64,000 nucleotides of DNA from Chitinophaga oryziterrae (lineage in GTDB: Bacteria > Bacteroidota > Bacteroidia > Chitinophagales > Chitinophagaceae), in assembly GCF_009758125.1 (NCBI RefSeq), contig NZ_WRXO01000014.1, positions 43,789-107,788 on the forward strand. The letters run 5' to 3'. Under the pieces are notes generated by a model, which saw only the letters and a list, made by a program, of their open reading frames with translations, ran no database searches and was not told the DNA's origin. This document shows, piece after piece, positions 53,316 through 62,466 of this stretch; the first letter of the stretch is position 1, and each line of letters begins with the position of its first letter. The position numbers and the translations under genes are program-made.

Positions 53316-54092
53316 CTATTCTCCTATAAATTTCGCGTGCCTTTTTTGTACGAATGCTTCTGCACCTTCCTGCATGTCCTTTGTGGCAAAGCAGGCCCCA
53401 AACTCTTCTATCTCCAGTTCATAACCATCTATATCCTTATCCAGTGCGGCATTGGCACATTTAATGACCCTGGCAATGGCCAGCGGTCCCTTTGCATGGA
53501 TCTTTGCCAATATCTCTTTTGCCTTGAAAATCAGTTCATCCAGGGCAACTACATGATTCACCAGTCCCCAGCCGAGTGCATCCATGGCATTGATCTGATC
53601 TCCTGTCATCATCAGTTCCATCGCCTTCCCCTTGCCAATCAAGGCAGTAAGCCGCTGTGTACCCCCATAACCAGGAATCAGTCCGAGGTTCACTTCCGGC
53701 TGACCAAACTTCGCATTGGCAGATGCAATACGGAAGTGACAGGCCATAGCCAGTTCACAACCACCACCCAGTGCAAACCCATTTACCGCTGCAATGATAG
53801 GCTTCGGACTATCTTCTATACGTTTAAAAACAACATGTCCCTTTTTAGCGAGTTCAGCGCCCTGTACTGCTGATACGGTCAGGAATTCTCCAATATCAGC
53901 TCCTGCTACAAACGCCTTTTCCCCTGTACCGGTAATAACTGCGCTTTTGATCTCATTGTTGGTATATATCTCATCTACAGCCAGCGCCAGCTCTGTCATC
54001 ACCTGCTGATTCAGCGCATTCATCTTATCCGGTCTGTTAATGTAAATGAAGAAAATATTATCGGTGAGTTCTGTACGAATAGTCTGATACAT
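53316..54092 (-). CDS. Enoyl-CoA hydratase/isomerase family protein
   Basis: A 258-residue crotonase-fold enzyme. The oxyanion-hole regions AFVAGADIGEF and NGFALGGGCELAMACHFRIA and the downstream FGQPEVNLGLIPGYGGTQRL hold the two catalytic glutamates expected of true hydratases. It may act in fatty-acid or amino-acid breakdown. It precedes fumC on the same strand. The precise substrate is not predictable. Confidence 0.93.
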   Translation of the reverse strand: MYQTIRTELTDNIFFIYINRPDKMNALNQQVMTELALAVDEIYTNNEIKSAVITGTGEKAFVAGADIGEFLTVSAVQGAELAKKGHVVFKRIEDSPKPIIAAVNGFALGGGCELAMACHFRIASANAKFGQPEVNLGLIPGYGGTQRLTALIGKGKAMELMMTGDQINAMDALGWGLVNHVVALDELIFKAKEILAKIHAKGPLAIARVIKCANAALDKDIDGYELEIEEFGACFATKDMQEGAEAFVQKRHAKFIGE

Positions 54093-54152
54093 GGTAACGC
54101 GGTTTTATTGGAAGGACTAATTTAAGCCATAAAAAGGACAATGTTATTCAAC

Positions 54153-54182
54153 AAAAAATCCGGCCTCACGAGAAGCCGGATC
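54153..54182 (-). terminator. Intrinsic terminator after the beta-barrel gene
   Basis: On the minus strand ATCCGGC and GCCGGAT form a hairpin followed by six Ts. It follows the stop of the beta-barrel gene at 54204. Confidence 0.8.
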
Positions 54183-54203
54183 AGATGATTATAAATGTTT
54201 TAT

Positions 54204-54971
54204 TTATTTCTTTTCCCAATGTTTGGTCTTGCGTTCCCAATGTACTTTGGCCGAAGGATGAGATATCTCTTTTCCAAAATCATAACTGATCGTTGCAAAG
54301 AACATTTTGGATTCTACATCTTTAGCAGGCTGGGTCGTTACACCATTAATGGTCTGTTTGTAATCCCTGTTGAAGAAGTTATTAGGATAGTACTGCACTT
54401 TCAATCCAAAACCCGGAGAAAAACGGATTCCTGCAAACACAGAAGGCATCAGTAAAGGTGTACGATTACTGAACCACTCATTAAATTTGTGTCTTTTATC
54501 TCCGTTCAGGAACGTTTTTTCTTTATAATTAAAAGCCAGGTCATAAGACCCACCGGCAAAGAAGAAAGTGCCACCTCTGAGGTCTCCTATTTTAATACCC
54601 AGTGGAATACCTACTGTGTATACACGGCGCTTCAACTTTACAGAGTCATTTTCTTTAGTAATTAACCCTATATTTTTAATATTCAAACCGGTAAAAATGC
54701 CAAAATGCTTATCAATATCATAGTTATAGTTATTACCGACATTAAAGAATAACGTAAAACGCGGAATGTTATGGACACTTTCACCCGCATATTTAATATT
54801 CCCGAACGATAATAATGCACCATCTCCACCCCAGGTCATGTAAGACCTGTTATTATGGGTAATAGTAATATCTTCTTCCACGGTAATGGTCACCGTGGAA
54901 TCTGTTTTATCCTGTGAAAAGGCGGTTAACTGCAACAGGCACAGTAATACTGGCAATAGGTAGAGTTTCAT
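54204..54971 (-). CDS. Outer-membrane beta-barrel protein, unknown function
   Basis: A 255-residue exported protein (signal about 1-19, TAFSQD) rich in alternating strands (GGTFFFAGGSYDLAFNY, MFFATISYDFGKEI). This suggests a small outer-membrane barrel. The C-terminus continues about 20 polar residues past the last strand. I do not recognise a specific family. It has its own terminator and no obvious partner gene. Confidence 0.78.
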   Translation of the reverse strand: MKLYLLPVLLCLLQLTAFSQDKTDSTVTITVEEDITITHNNRSYMTWGGDGALLSFGNIKYAGESVHNIPRFTLFFNVGNNYNYDIDKHFGIFTGLNIKNIGLITKENDSVKLKRRVYTVGIPLGIKIGDLRGGTFFFAGGSYDLAFNYKEKTFLNGDKRHKFNEWFSNRTPLLMPSVFAGIRFSPGFGLKVQYYPNNFFNRDYKQTINGVTTQPAKDVESKMFFATISYDFGKEISHPSAKVHWERKTKHWEKK

Positions 54972-55033
54972 AACTGTTATTGGATGATTATATCTTGTAA
55001 AGACGACTAATCCCTGAAAAGGTTACAAAGATT

Positions 55034-55453
55034 TTAAAAATCCCTGTGAGCCGCCACCCATTCCCTGATATAAATGGCAATATCTTCTGTCCGGGTACCG
55101 GGAGGGAACAGTCTTCCTACGCCTAATTCATTCAGTTCATTCATATCCGTTTCCGGGATAATGCCCCCGCCTGTCAGCAGTACATCATCCATCTTTTTCT
55201 CTTTCATCAGGGCCATGATACGGGGAAATACCGTCATATGTGCCCCAGACAGGATACTGACACCGATGGCGTCCACATCTTCCTGCAGGGCCGCATTCAC
55301 CACCATATCGGGAGTCTGCCGCAGACCTGTATAGATAACTTCCATACCGGCATCGCGCAACGCTGCCGCTATCACTTTAGCGCCTCTGTCATGGCCATCC
55401 AGGCCCACTTTAGCTACCAATACCCGCACCGGGCGATTCAGGGGTTTCTCCAT
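55034..55453 (-). CDS. Methylmalonyl-CoA mutase B12-binding subunit
   Basis: A 139-residue free-standing cobalamin-binding domain. The motif KVGLDGHDRGAKVIA contains the DxHxxG signature whose histidine ligates cobalt, with SILSGAHM and GGGIIPETD later. It matches the C-terminal domain of methylmalonyl-CoA mutase as a separate subunit, and would pair with a catalytic subunit encoded elsewhere. The epimerase gene lies at 39325. Confidence 0.92.
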   Translation of the reverse strand: MEKPLNRPVRVLVAKVGLDGHDRGAKVIAAALRDAGMEVIYTGLRQTPDMVVNAALQEDVDAIGVSILSGAHMTVFPRIMALMKEKKMDDVLLTGGGIIPETDMNELNELGVGRLFPPGTRTEDIAIYIREWVAAHRDF

Positions 55454-55533
55454 AACGTTTGGGTTCTTAAGGGCTGTAATTTAGGATTTTTTAGCCCACA
55501 GACCATGAATCTGGGGACTACTGGACTTTTTAC

Positions 55534-55541
55534 TACCTTTG
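55534..55541 (+). promoter_or_regulatory. Candidate -7 element for glnS
   Basis: TACCTTTG matches TAnnTTTG and ends 22 bases before the glnS start. No clear -33 was seen. Confidence 0.45.
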
Positions 55542-55563
55542 CCGTCCGAAATATATAATCTAT

Positions 55564-57231
55564 ATGAGTGAAGAAAAGTCCCTGAATTTTCTGGAACAGA
55601 TCGTAGAAGAAGATATTGCCAACGGTGTTAATGACGGCAGGGTGCTTACCCGCTTCCCTCCTGAACCCAATGGATACCTTCATATTGGTCATGCCAAATC
55701 TATTTGCCTCAACTTTGAACTGGCAAAAAAATACAATGGCCAGACCAACCTGCGCTTTGATGATACCAATCCTGTTAAGGAAGACATCGAATATGTGGAT
55801 TCTATCAAACAAGACATCCAATGGCTGGGATTCCAATGGGCGCAGGAACTACATACATCCGACTATTTTGAACAGATATACGAATTTGCTGTACAACTGA
55901 TAAAGAAAGATCTGGCTTATGTGGATGACTCATCCGCAGATGAAATCGCTGTGTCAAAAGGTACGCCTACAACACCGGGTACTCCTACTCCATACCGCAG
56001 TCGCAGTATAGATGAGAACCTGGACCTGTTCCTGCGTATGCGTAACGGTGAGTTCAAAGACGGGGAAAAAGTATTACGTGCAAAGGTAGACCTCGCATCT
56101 CCCAACATGCACATGCGCGACCCCATTATCTATCGCATCAAGCATGCACACCATCACCGTGCCGGTGATAAATGGTGCATCTATCCGATGTACGACTTTG
56201 CACACGGACAAAGCGATAGCATAGAGAAGATCACTCACTCCTTCTGTACACTGGAATTTATACCACATCGCCCTTTATATAACTGGTTTATAGAACAACT
56301 GGGCATCTTCCCTTCCCATCAGTATGAATTCTCCAGGCTGAACCTTACGTATACTGTCATGAGTAAACGTAAGTTGCTGCAACTGGTGCAGGGTAAATTT
56401 GTAAGTGGCTGGGATGATCCCCGCATGCCTACCATCAGCGGATTACGCCGCCGTGGTTATACACCTGCCAGTATCCGCACTTTCTGCGAACGTATAGGCG
56501 TACAGAAACGTGATAACCTGATCGATGTAAGCCTGCTGGAATTCTGTATCCGTGAGGAGCTGAATAAAACAGCCAATCGTGTAATGGCAGTACTGGACCC
56601 TGTGAAGCTGGTCATCACCAACTATCCTGCAGACCAGGTAGAAGAGTTATCTGCTGAAAATAACCAGGAAGATCCCGAAGCAGGACGCCGTATGTTGCCA
56701 TTCAGCCGGACTTTATACATAGAGCGCGAAGATTTTATGGAGAATCCTCCTAAGAAATTCTTCCGACTGGGACCAGGCCTGGCAGTACGCTTAAAGAATG
56801 CTTACATCATTAAAGGAGAGAGCTTTGATAAAGATGAGAACGGAGAGATAACAACTATTTATTGTACTTATCTTCCCGAAAGTAAAAGCGGTGGTGATAA
56901 CAGCGGATTAACCGTAAAAGGGACGATTCACTGGGTAAGTGCAGCACATGCTGCTACTGCGGAGATCAGGCTGTATGACCGTTTGTTTAATGTAGAAAAT
57001 CCAGATGGTGAAGAAGGTGATTTCAAATCGTATATCAATCCTGATTCCTTACAGATCATTCCAAATGCATTCATAGAACCCGGACTGGTAAATGCCAAAC
57101 CCGGTGAGCGTTTACAGTTCTTACGCAAAGGTTACTTTAGTGTAGATACGGATAGCACTCCGGAGAAACCAATCTTCAACAGAACGGTAACATTGAAAGA
57201 TGCCTGGGCGAAAGAAGTGAAAAAGAATTAA
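55564..57231 (+). CDS. glnS: Glutaminyl-tRNA synthetase
   Basis: GlnS (555 residues) charges tRNA-Gln directly. The class I motifs are PPEPNGYLHIGHAKS and the KMSKS-equivalent VMSKRKL, followed by the GlnRS-specific beta-barrel anticodon domains. It is convergent with gltX across a shared terminator. Its presence means glutamine tRNA does not have to be made by transamidation. Confidence 0.97.
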   Translation: MSEEKSLNFLEQIVEEDIANGVNDGRVLTRFPPEPNGYLHIGHAKSICLNFELAKKYNGQTNLRFDDTNPVKEDIEYVDSIKQDIQWLGFQWAQELHTSDYFEQIYEFAVQLIKKDLAYVDDSSADEIAVSKGTPTTPGTPTPYRSRSIDENLDLFLRMRNGEFKDGEKVLRAKVDLASPNMHMRDPIIYRIKHAHHHRAGDKWCIYPMYDFAHGQSDSIEKITHSFCTLEFIPHRPLYNWFIEQLGIFPSHQYEFSRLNLTYTVMSKRKLLQLVQGKFVSGWDDPRMPTISGLRRRGYTPASIRTFCERIGVQKRDNLIDVSLLEFCIREELNKTANRVMAVLDPVKLVITNYPADQVEELSAENNQEDPEAGRRMLPFSRTLYIEREDFMENPPKKFFRLGPGLAVRLKNAYIIKGESFDKDENGEITTIYCTYLPESKSGGDNSGLTVKGTIHWVSAAHAATAEIRLYDRLFNVENPDGEEGDFKSYINPDSLQIIPNAFIEPGLVNAKPGERLQFLRKGYFSVDTDSTPEKPIFNRTVTLKDAWAKEVKKN

Positions 57232-57235
57232 GTAA

Positions 57236-57265
57236 AAAAAAGTCCGGCACTTGCCGGACTTTTTC
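57236..57265. terminator. Bidirectional terminator between glnS and gltX
   Basis: AAAAAGTCCGGCA and TGCCGGACTTTTT form a hairpin with T tracts on both strands in the 36-base gap between the convergent genes. Confidence 0.92.
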
Positions 57266-57267
57266 AT

Positions 57268-58800
57268 TTATGCATTAATCGCATCTAATCCTTTTACTAT
57301 TCTTTCTATCGTCTCATGTTTCCCCAGCGTCTCTGCGATATTAAATACCGTAGGTCCAAACTTCCCGCCACACAACATAATACGGAAAGGCAACTGCAGC
57401 TCTCCTACTTTAATATTCATAGAAGTCGCCAATTGCTTGAAACTCTCTTCTATTGTCTCTAAAGAAAAATCAGACATTGTTTCCAGCACAGATGCCCAGT
57501 CCATAAAGAACTGTGTTTTCTCAGCACTCCATTTAGGTTTTACTGCGGCAACATCATATGTCTTAGGCTGCTGGAAAAAGAAGAATCCATGGTCCCATAT
57601 CTCATTTACAAAATGACAACGTTCCTTGATCATTCCAGCTATTTTGGAAATATATTCCAGGCTGGCATTCTCCCCTTTCTCTTTCAGCACAGGCAGGAAC
57701 AATTCCGCCAGTTTATCATTATCGGTAGCTACAATGTATTCATGATTGAACCACTTCGCTTTTTCGAAATCGAACTTAGCGCCTGATTTATGAACACGCT
57801 CTAAAGAGAAACGTTCTATCATTTCAGGCATGGAGAAAATCTCCTTGCCTGTACCATCATTCCATCCCAACATTACCAGCATGTTCAGGAATGCTTCCGG
57901 CAGGAATCCGATCTCTCTGAATCCTTTGGTGATCTCATTTGTCTTAGGATCTGTCCAGTTCATGGCATATACCGGGAAGCCTAAACGATCGCCATCACGT
58001 TTGCTCAGTTTACCATGGCCATCAGGCTTCAGGATCAGCGGCAGATGCGCCCATTCCGGCATATCGGACTCCCATCCCAGGTATTTCCACAACAGCAGAT
58101 GTACCGGCGCAGAAGGCAGCCATTCTTCCCCACGGAAAGCATGTGTGATCTTCATCTGGTAATCATCCACCACAACCGCAAGGTGATAGGTAGGCATACC
58201 ATCCGCTTTCAGTAATACCTTATCATCAACAGTATCCGTATTAAACTGTACATGACCACGTATCAGATCGGTAAAACCTACTTCCTCATTGGCCGGCATC
58301 TTTATACGGATCACATGAGGGGTCCCTTTTTCCAGCAATGCAGCCGTTTCTTCTGCAGAAAGACTGATAGAGTTACGCATTTGCAAACGCGCAGCATGAT
58401 TATATTGCGGAGAGGGGTTCTCTGGTGTTTTTAGTTTAGCGCGCATCGCTTCCAGCTCTTCCGTAGTATCGAAGGCGTAGTAAGCGTACCCGTTTTTTAC
58501 CAGCTGTTCTGCAAACTGGCGGTACGTTTCTTTTCTCTCACTCTGTCTGTAAGGGGCAAACGGGCCTCCTATATGCGGACCTTCGTCTGCATTCAAACCG
58601 CACCAGCGCAGGCACTCGATAATATACTCTTCAGCACCCGGCACATAGCGGGCCTGATCAGTATCCTCTATACGCAGCACGAATTCGCCACCATGCTGTT
58701 TTGCAAATAAATAATTGAATAAGACCGTGCGTACACCACCCAGGTGCAGTCCGCCGGTTGGACTGGGCGCAAAGCGTACCCGAACTTTCTGTTGTTGCAT
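57268..58800 (-). CDS. gltX: Glutamyl-tRNA synthetase
   Basis: GltX (510 residues) charges tRNA-Glu. Class I motifs are RFAPSPTGGLHLGGVRT and KLSKRDGD. I start it at 58800 (MQQQKVRVRFAPSP): the family motif begins right after, and a perfect -7 element at 58806-58813 lies downstream of the alternative ATG at 58830. The mRNA may therefore be leaderless. It is convergent with glnS and divergent from the deacetylase gene. Confidence 0.96.
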   Translation of the reverse strand: MQQQKVRVRFAPSPTGGLHLGGVRTVLFNYLFAKQHGGEFVLRIEDTDQARYVPGAEEYIIECLRWCGLNADEGPHIGGPFAPYRQSERKETYRQFAEQLVKNGYAYYAFDTTEELEAMRAKLKTPENPSPQYNHAARLQMRNSISLSAEETAALLEKGTPHVIRIKMPANEEVGFTDLIRGHVQFNTDTVDDKVLLKADGMPTYHLAVVVDDYQMKITHAFRGEEWLPSAPVHLLLWKYLGWESDMPEWAHLPLILKPDGHGKLSKRDGDRLGFPVYAMNWTDPKTNEITKGFREIGFLPEAFLNMLVMLGWNDGTGKEIFSMPEMIERFSLERVHKSGAKFDFEKAKWFNHEYIVATDNDKLAELFLPVLKEKGENASLEYISKIAGMIKERCHFVNEIWDHGFFFFQQPKTYDVAAVKPKWSAEKTQFFMDWASVLETMSDFSLETIEESFKQLATSMNIKVGELQLPFRIMLCGGKFGPTVFNIAETLGKHETIERIVKGLDAINA

Positions 58801-58805
58801 AAGCG

Positions 58806-58813
58806 CAAAGGTA
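58806..58813 (-). promoter_or_regulatory. Candidate -7 element for gltX
   Basis: On the minus strand this reads TACCTTTG, a perfect TAnnTTTG match only five bases before the gltX ATG. Transcription would begin at or very near the start codon. The -33 is not clear. Confidence 0.45.
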
Positions 58814-58833
58814 AAATATTGTAACTTCATTCC

Positions 58834-59460
58834 ATGTTCTATCTTACTAAAACACCTGCTCTTCTTAAAACAATATATAAGAGCTGTACCTGGAATTTAT
58901 CCCCGGCAAAACCATCGGTGTACCTCACATTTGATGATGGCCCACACCCTACTGCCACTCCATTTATACTGGAACAGCTTAAAAAATATAATGCGAAAGG
59001 CACTTTCTTTTGTATAGGTAAGAACGTAATAGAATACCCCAATGTTTATCAGCAGATCCTGGAAGAAGGACATACCACCGGTAATCATACCCATAACCAC
59101 CTGAACGGCTGGAAGACCAATACTGATAAATACATGGAAAATGTGATGGAAGCCCGTAAATATATCAATTCCCCCCTGTTCAGACCTCCCTATGGAAGGA
59201 TCACTCCCTTTCAGATAAAACAGGTAAAGAAACTCATCCCCCGGGCACAGATCATTATGTGGGACGTTTTAAGCGCTGATTTTGATACCAGTATAAAGGG
59301 AGAGGAATGTGTGCAGAACGTGGTATTTAAAGCAAAGGCGGGGTCTATTATAGTGTTTCACGACAGTACGAAGGCATGGGACCGCTTAGAATATTGTTTG
59401 CCAAGGGTATTGGAATATTTCAGTAAACAAAAACTGGCAATGGAAGCCATTCCTTATTAG
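58834..59460 (+). CDS. Polysaccharide deacetylase family protein
   Basis: A 208-residue NodB-fold carbohydrate esterase 4 domain. Motif 1 YLTFDDGPHP, motif 2 GNHTHNH and motif 3 RPPYGR provide the catalytic base and zinc ligands, and VFHDS is near the end. No signal peptide is evident, so cellular location is unclear. It probably deacetylates an amino-sugar polymer such as peptidoglycan or chitin-type chains. It is divergent from gltX. Confidence 0.92.
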   Translation: MFYLTKTPALLKTIYKSCTWNLSPAKPSVYLTFDDGPHPTATPFILEQLKKYNAKGTFFCIGKNVIEYPNVYQQILEEGHTTGNHTHNHLNGWKTNTDKYMENVMEARKYINSPLFRPPYGRITPFQIKQVKKLIPRAQIIMWDVLSADFDTSIKGEECVQNVVFKAKAGSIIVFHDSTKAWDRLEYCLPRVLEYFSKQKLAMEAIPY

Positions 59461-59468
59461 AAATAGAA

Positions 59469-59536
59469 AACCCAGGTTCCAAACTCCGTACTGGCATTCG
59501 CGCTTTCCGGTGATTTGAACCTGGGTAGTTATTTTT
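59469..59536 (+). terminator. Terminator-like hairpin after the deacetylase gene
   Basis: ACCCAGGTTC (59470-59479) pairs with GAACCTGGGT (59517-59526), followed by a T-rich stretch. The loop is long (37 bases). It lies between the deacetylase gene and a convergent lipoprotein gene. Confidence 0.65.
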
Positions 59537-59547
59537 ATCAGATTACC

Positions 59548-60429
59548 TTATTTAGGTAATCCTATGCGTTTAACTTTATCTCCGATGCTGATACTGGCAG
59601 AGTCATCACATACCCCGTTACCATAATCGATGGTAGCTTTAATAGAATTCAGTGTTAATACTGCCTTTCCTTTACCAATCCACGCACAATCAAACTTTCT
59701 TTCCAATGCAGATGAATCACTTACAGTAGTGATAGCAACATTACCACCCGGGTAAGTGAGGGTATCAGAACCAGAGAAGGTATAGATATCATCAGAAACA
59801 TCTGTAGTACCAGCACCTGCTGTTTGAGTAATCGTGATATTGCTGCCATAGGTCATATAAACAGTATCCAGTTTGATCATACCATTTTTAACCTGTGTAG
59901 TATATTTATATGCATCGTTGGTACCTACATTGGTAATCACTTTTGTACCGGTAACACTGATACCATTCACGGTATAAGTAACTGGTTGAACAGTAATGGT
60001 GGCACCCGGATAACGGAAATAACCGGTAAAGATAAATTTAACTATACCTGCACGGGTGCGGCCGGAAGCATCAGCACAACCGGTACCGAAGCTTACAGTA
60101 ACTGTCTTAGGCCAATGATCGATAGTAACGTCATCGGTTTCAGCAGTGTAACACTGACCCAGTTTATTGGTCAGATCATGCTTACCGGATATACGGCCGG
60201 TTTCGCTTAAGCCTTCACTTTCACTGATCTCTGCAGCAACACTGAACAGATCGTCATATATTCCACTTACTGATGCCTGATCAGCAGCAGCGCCAATGGA
60301 TAAATTATCGTTAGCATTAGAGGGAGCCACATCGCTGGTAGTTTTTGTACACGCGTAAAAAATAGTGGCCATTAACAGCAGGGCTATTACCCCCGCAAGG
60401 ATACGGTTAAAGCAAAAGTAGCTTCTCAT
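59548..60429 (-). CDS. Putative lipoprotein, unknown function
   Basis: A 293-residue exported protein from the chosen start at 60429 (MRSYFCFNRI), with a long signal helix ending in a lipobox-like FYAC and a low-complexity Ser/Asp/Ala stretch. The body is threonine- and glycine-rich with many predicted beta strands, plus a pair of cysteines in FGTGCAD and GQCYT and another pair near the C-terminus (DCAW and GVCDD). I do not recognise the family. It is transcribed alone. Confidence 0.75.
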   Translation of the reverse strand: MRSYFCFNRILAGVIALLLMATIFYACTKTTSDVAPSNANDNLSIGAAADQASVSGIYDDLFSVAAEISESEGLSETGRISGKHDLTNKLGQCYTAETDDVTIDHWPKTVTVSFGTGCADASGRTRAGIVKFIFTGYFRYPGATITVQPVTYTVNGISVTGTKVITNVGTNDAYKYTTQVKNGMIKLDTVYMTYGSNITITQTAGAGTTDVSDDIYTFSGSDTLTYPGGNVAITTVSDSSALERKFDCAWIGKGKAVLTLNSIKATIDYGNGVCDDSASISIGDKVKRIGLPK

Positions 60430-60502
60430 AGAATAGTATAGTTTAAAAAGAGGTTTTCCGGCCGTACTTTTGTACGGGGCTGACAATAATATTAAAATTA
60501 TA

Positions 60503-60510
60503 CAAATATA
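60503..60510 (-). promoter_or_regulatory. Candidate -7 element for the lipoprotein gene at 59548
   Basis: On the minus strand this reads TATATTTG, a perfect TAnnTTTG match. The expected -33 position holds TTTA, a near match. The implied leader is about 70 bases. Confidence 0.45.
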
Positions 60511-60550
60511 ATATATTTACTTATCCTATAAAAAAATTTAATATTTAAAT

Positions 60551-61321
60551 ATGCAATGGATTGATACGCATGCACACCTGTATGAGGAGGAATTTGCGAC
60601 AGACAGGACAGAAATGGTGGAACGCGCACTGGCAGCCGGCGTATACCAGTTATTATTACCTAACATAGATAGCAGCACCATCACCGGAATGCTTGCCCTG
60701 GAGGCTCAGTTCCCCGGAGTTTGCCATCCCATGATGGGCGTACATCCCTGTTATGTGAACGAAAATGTAGACACGGAGCTCAGTATTGTACGGGAATGGC
60801 TGGAAAAACGCCCTTTTAAGGCTATCGGGGAAATTGGCCTCGATTTTTACCACGATACCACCTATACCGTACAGCAGTACAAGGCCTTCCGCGAACAACT
60901 GGACCTCTCCCGCCAATATAAATTACCGGTTTCTATCCATGCCCGGGAAAGCACCCGTGAGTGCATAGACGAAGTAAAAGCCCTGCAGGACGGGCGATTA
61001 TCCGGCGTATTCCACTGTTTTTCAGGTACCTTGGAACAGGCAAAAGAGGTGATCGGCCTTGGTTTCTACTTAGGCATCGGCGGAGTAGTGACATTTAAGA
61101 AGGCCGGACTGGATAAATTATTAGAACATATAGACCTGCAATATGTTATCCTTGAAACGGATGCTCCTTATCTGGCGCCGGTACCTTACCGCGGTAAACG
61201 AAACGAAAGTGCATACATTCCATTGATAGGGGAAAGGATTGCAGATGTAAAAAATCTAACAATAGGAGAGATAGCTGCGATTACTACAAGTAATGCACTG
61301 AAATTATTTAAAACTAACTAA
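60551..61321 (+). CDS. tatD: TatD family metal-dependent hydrolase (DNase-like)
   Basis: A 256-residue TIM-barrel metal hydrolase. The motif IDTHAHLYEEEF provides the first two histidine ligands; GEIGLDFYHD, VSIHARES, GVFHCFSGT and ETDAPYLAP give the remaining ligands. TatD proteins are 3'-5' DNases or related hydrolases. Length is normal. The asparaginase gene follows 42 bases downstream in the same direction. Confidence 0.95.
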   Translation: MQWIDTHAHLYEEEFATDRTEMVERALAAGVYQLLLPNIDSSTITGMLALEAQFPGVCHPMMGVHPCYVNENVDTELSIVREWLEKRPFKAIGEIGLDFYHDTTYTVQQYKAFREQLDLSRQYKLPVSIHARESTRECIDEVKALQDGRLSGVFHCFSGTLEQAKEVIGLGFYLGIGGVVTFKKAGLDKLLEHIDLQYVILETDAPYLAPVPYRGKRNESAYIPLIGERIADVKNLTIGEIAAITTSNALKLFKTN

Positions 61322-61333
61322 CCATTAAGGCGG

Positions 61334-61341
61334 TACATTTG
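61334..61341 (+). promoter_or_regulatory. Candidate -7 element for the asparaginase gene
   Basis: TACATTTG matches TAnnTTTG and ends 22 bases before the start codon. No convincing -33 element was found. Confidence 0.45.
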
Positions 61342-61363
61342 CAGCCAATTTGGAACAGCAGCA

Positions 61364-62401
61364 ATGAGTAAGATCCTTATTATCTACACAGGGGGCACAG
61401 TAGGGATGATCTACGACGAAAAGACCAAGGCTTTACGCCCCATCGGGTTTAATGAAATACGTAACAATCTGCCGGAGCTATACCGCATGGGCATTGACTT
61501 TTACGTATATGCCTTCAATCCGCCTATAGACTCTTCAGACATGCAACCCGAGATATGGGTGGAACTGGCCTCTATCATCGAAGACCGGTACGACCGGTAT
61601 GATGGGTTCGTTATCCTGCATGGTTCAGATACCATGTCGTTCACAGCCTCAGCCCTTTCCTTCATGCTGGAAAACTTATCAAAACCAGTCATTCTTACCG
61701 GTTCACAGCTGCCCATCGGGAAGATCCGCACAGACGCTAAAGAGAACATTATCACCGCAATGGAAATAGCTTCTACCCGGCACAATGGCCAGGTGGTAGT
61801 CCCTGAGGTCTGTATTTATTTCGACTTTGCACTCTTCCGTGGTAACCGTTCCAAGAAATATAACGCTGAAAAGTTCGAAGCCTTCTACTCCATGAATTAC
61901 CCTCCTCTGGCAGAAGCGGGCATAGACATCAAATACAAAACCCAGTTCGTATTGCCCGTTCCGGACAAACCGTTGAAAGTCCACAAACAGCTGGATGACA
62001 ACGTCACTGTTCTGAAAATGTACCCTGGTATCACCCGCAAAGCGGTGGAAGCCATCCTTAGCGTTCCCGGACTGCGTGGCGTAGTGCTCGAAGCATTTGG
62101 TAGCGGTAACACCAACACACAACCCTGGTTCATAGAAAGCCTTAAAAAGGTCACCGACAAGGGGGTACTGGTAGTAGACATCACGCAATGTGATGGTGGT
62201 TCTGTAGAACTGGGCAAATATGAAACCAGTCAGCCTCTCCAGCAGATTGGTGTTATCAGTGGTCATGACATGACTTTCGAAGCGGCTGTCACCAAACTGA
62301 TGTTCGTATTAGGCCAGGGACTTGATCCTGAAGCAACAAGGAGCATGATCGAAACATCTCTTCGCGGCGAACTGACGCCTATAAATCACGATTGGGAATA
62401 A
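61364..62401 (+). CDS. ansA: Type I (cytoplasmic) L-asparaginase
   Basis: A 345-residue asparaginase. The first catalytic threonine is in IIYTGGTVGM and the second in VILHGSDTMSFTASAL, with the catalytic lysine region in RTDAKENIITAM. There is no signal peptide, which fits the cytoplasmic type I enzyme that hydrolyses asparagine to aspartate and ammonia. It precedes the tRNA-Ser gene, whose promoter overlaps the end of this transcript. Confidence 0.94.
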   Translation: MSKILIIYTGGTVGMIYDEKTKALRPIGFNEIRNNLPELYRMGIDFYVYAFNPPIDSSDMQPEIWVELASIIEDRYDRYDGFVILHGSDTMSFTASALSFMLENLSKPVILTGSQLPIGKIRTDAKENIITAMEIASTRHNGQVVVPEVCIYFDFALFRGNRSKKYNAEKFEAFYSMNYPPLAEAGIDIKYKTQFVLPVPDKPLKVHKQLDDNVTVLKMYPGITRKAVEAILSVPGLRGVVLEAFGSGNTNTQPWFIESLKKVTDKGVLVVDITQCDGGSVELGKYETSQPLQQIGVISGHDMTFEAAVTKLMFVLGQGLDPEATRSMIETSLRGELTPINHDWE

Positions 62402-62433
62402 TTTGGGAAATATGACCGGAAAGGTTACTTTTG
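62402..62433 (+). promoter_or_regulatory. Promoter of tRNA-Ser
   Basis: TTTG at 62402-62405 and TACTTTTG at 62426-62433 are 20 bases apart, matching the Bacteroidota consensus. The tRNA begins 25 bases after the -7 element. Confidence 0.7.
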
Positions 62434-62466
62434 CAATCCCGTATTAAAATCAACAACCGGAAAGGT
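62415..62466 (+). repeat. Short direct repeat around the tRNA 5' end
   Basis: ACCGGAAAGGT occurs at 62415-62425 and again at 62456-62466. The second copy spans the first bases of tRNA-Ser; the first lies inside the promoter spacer. Confidence 0.7.
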
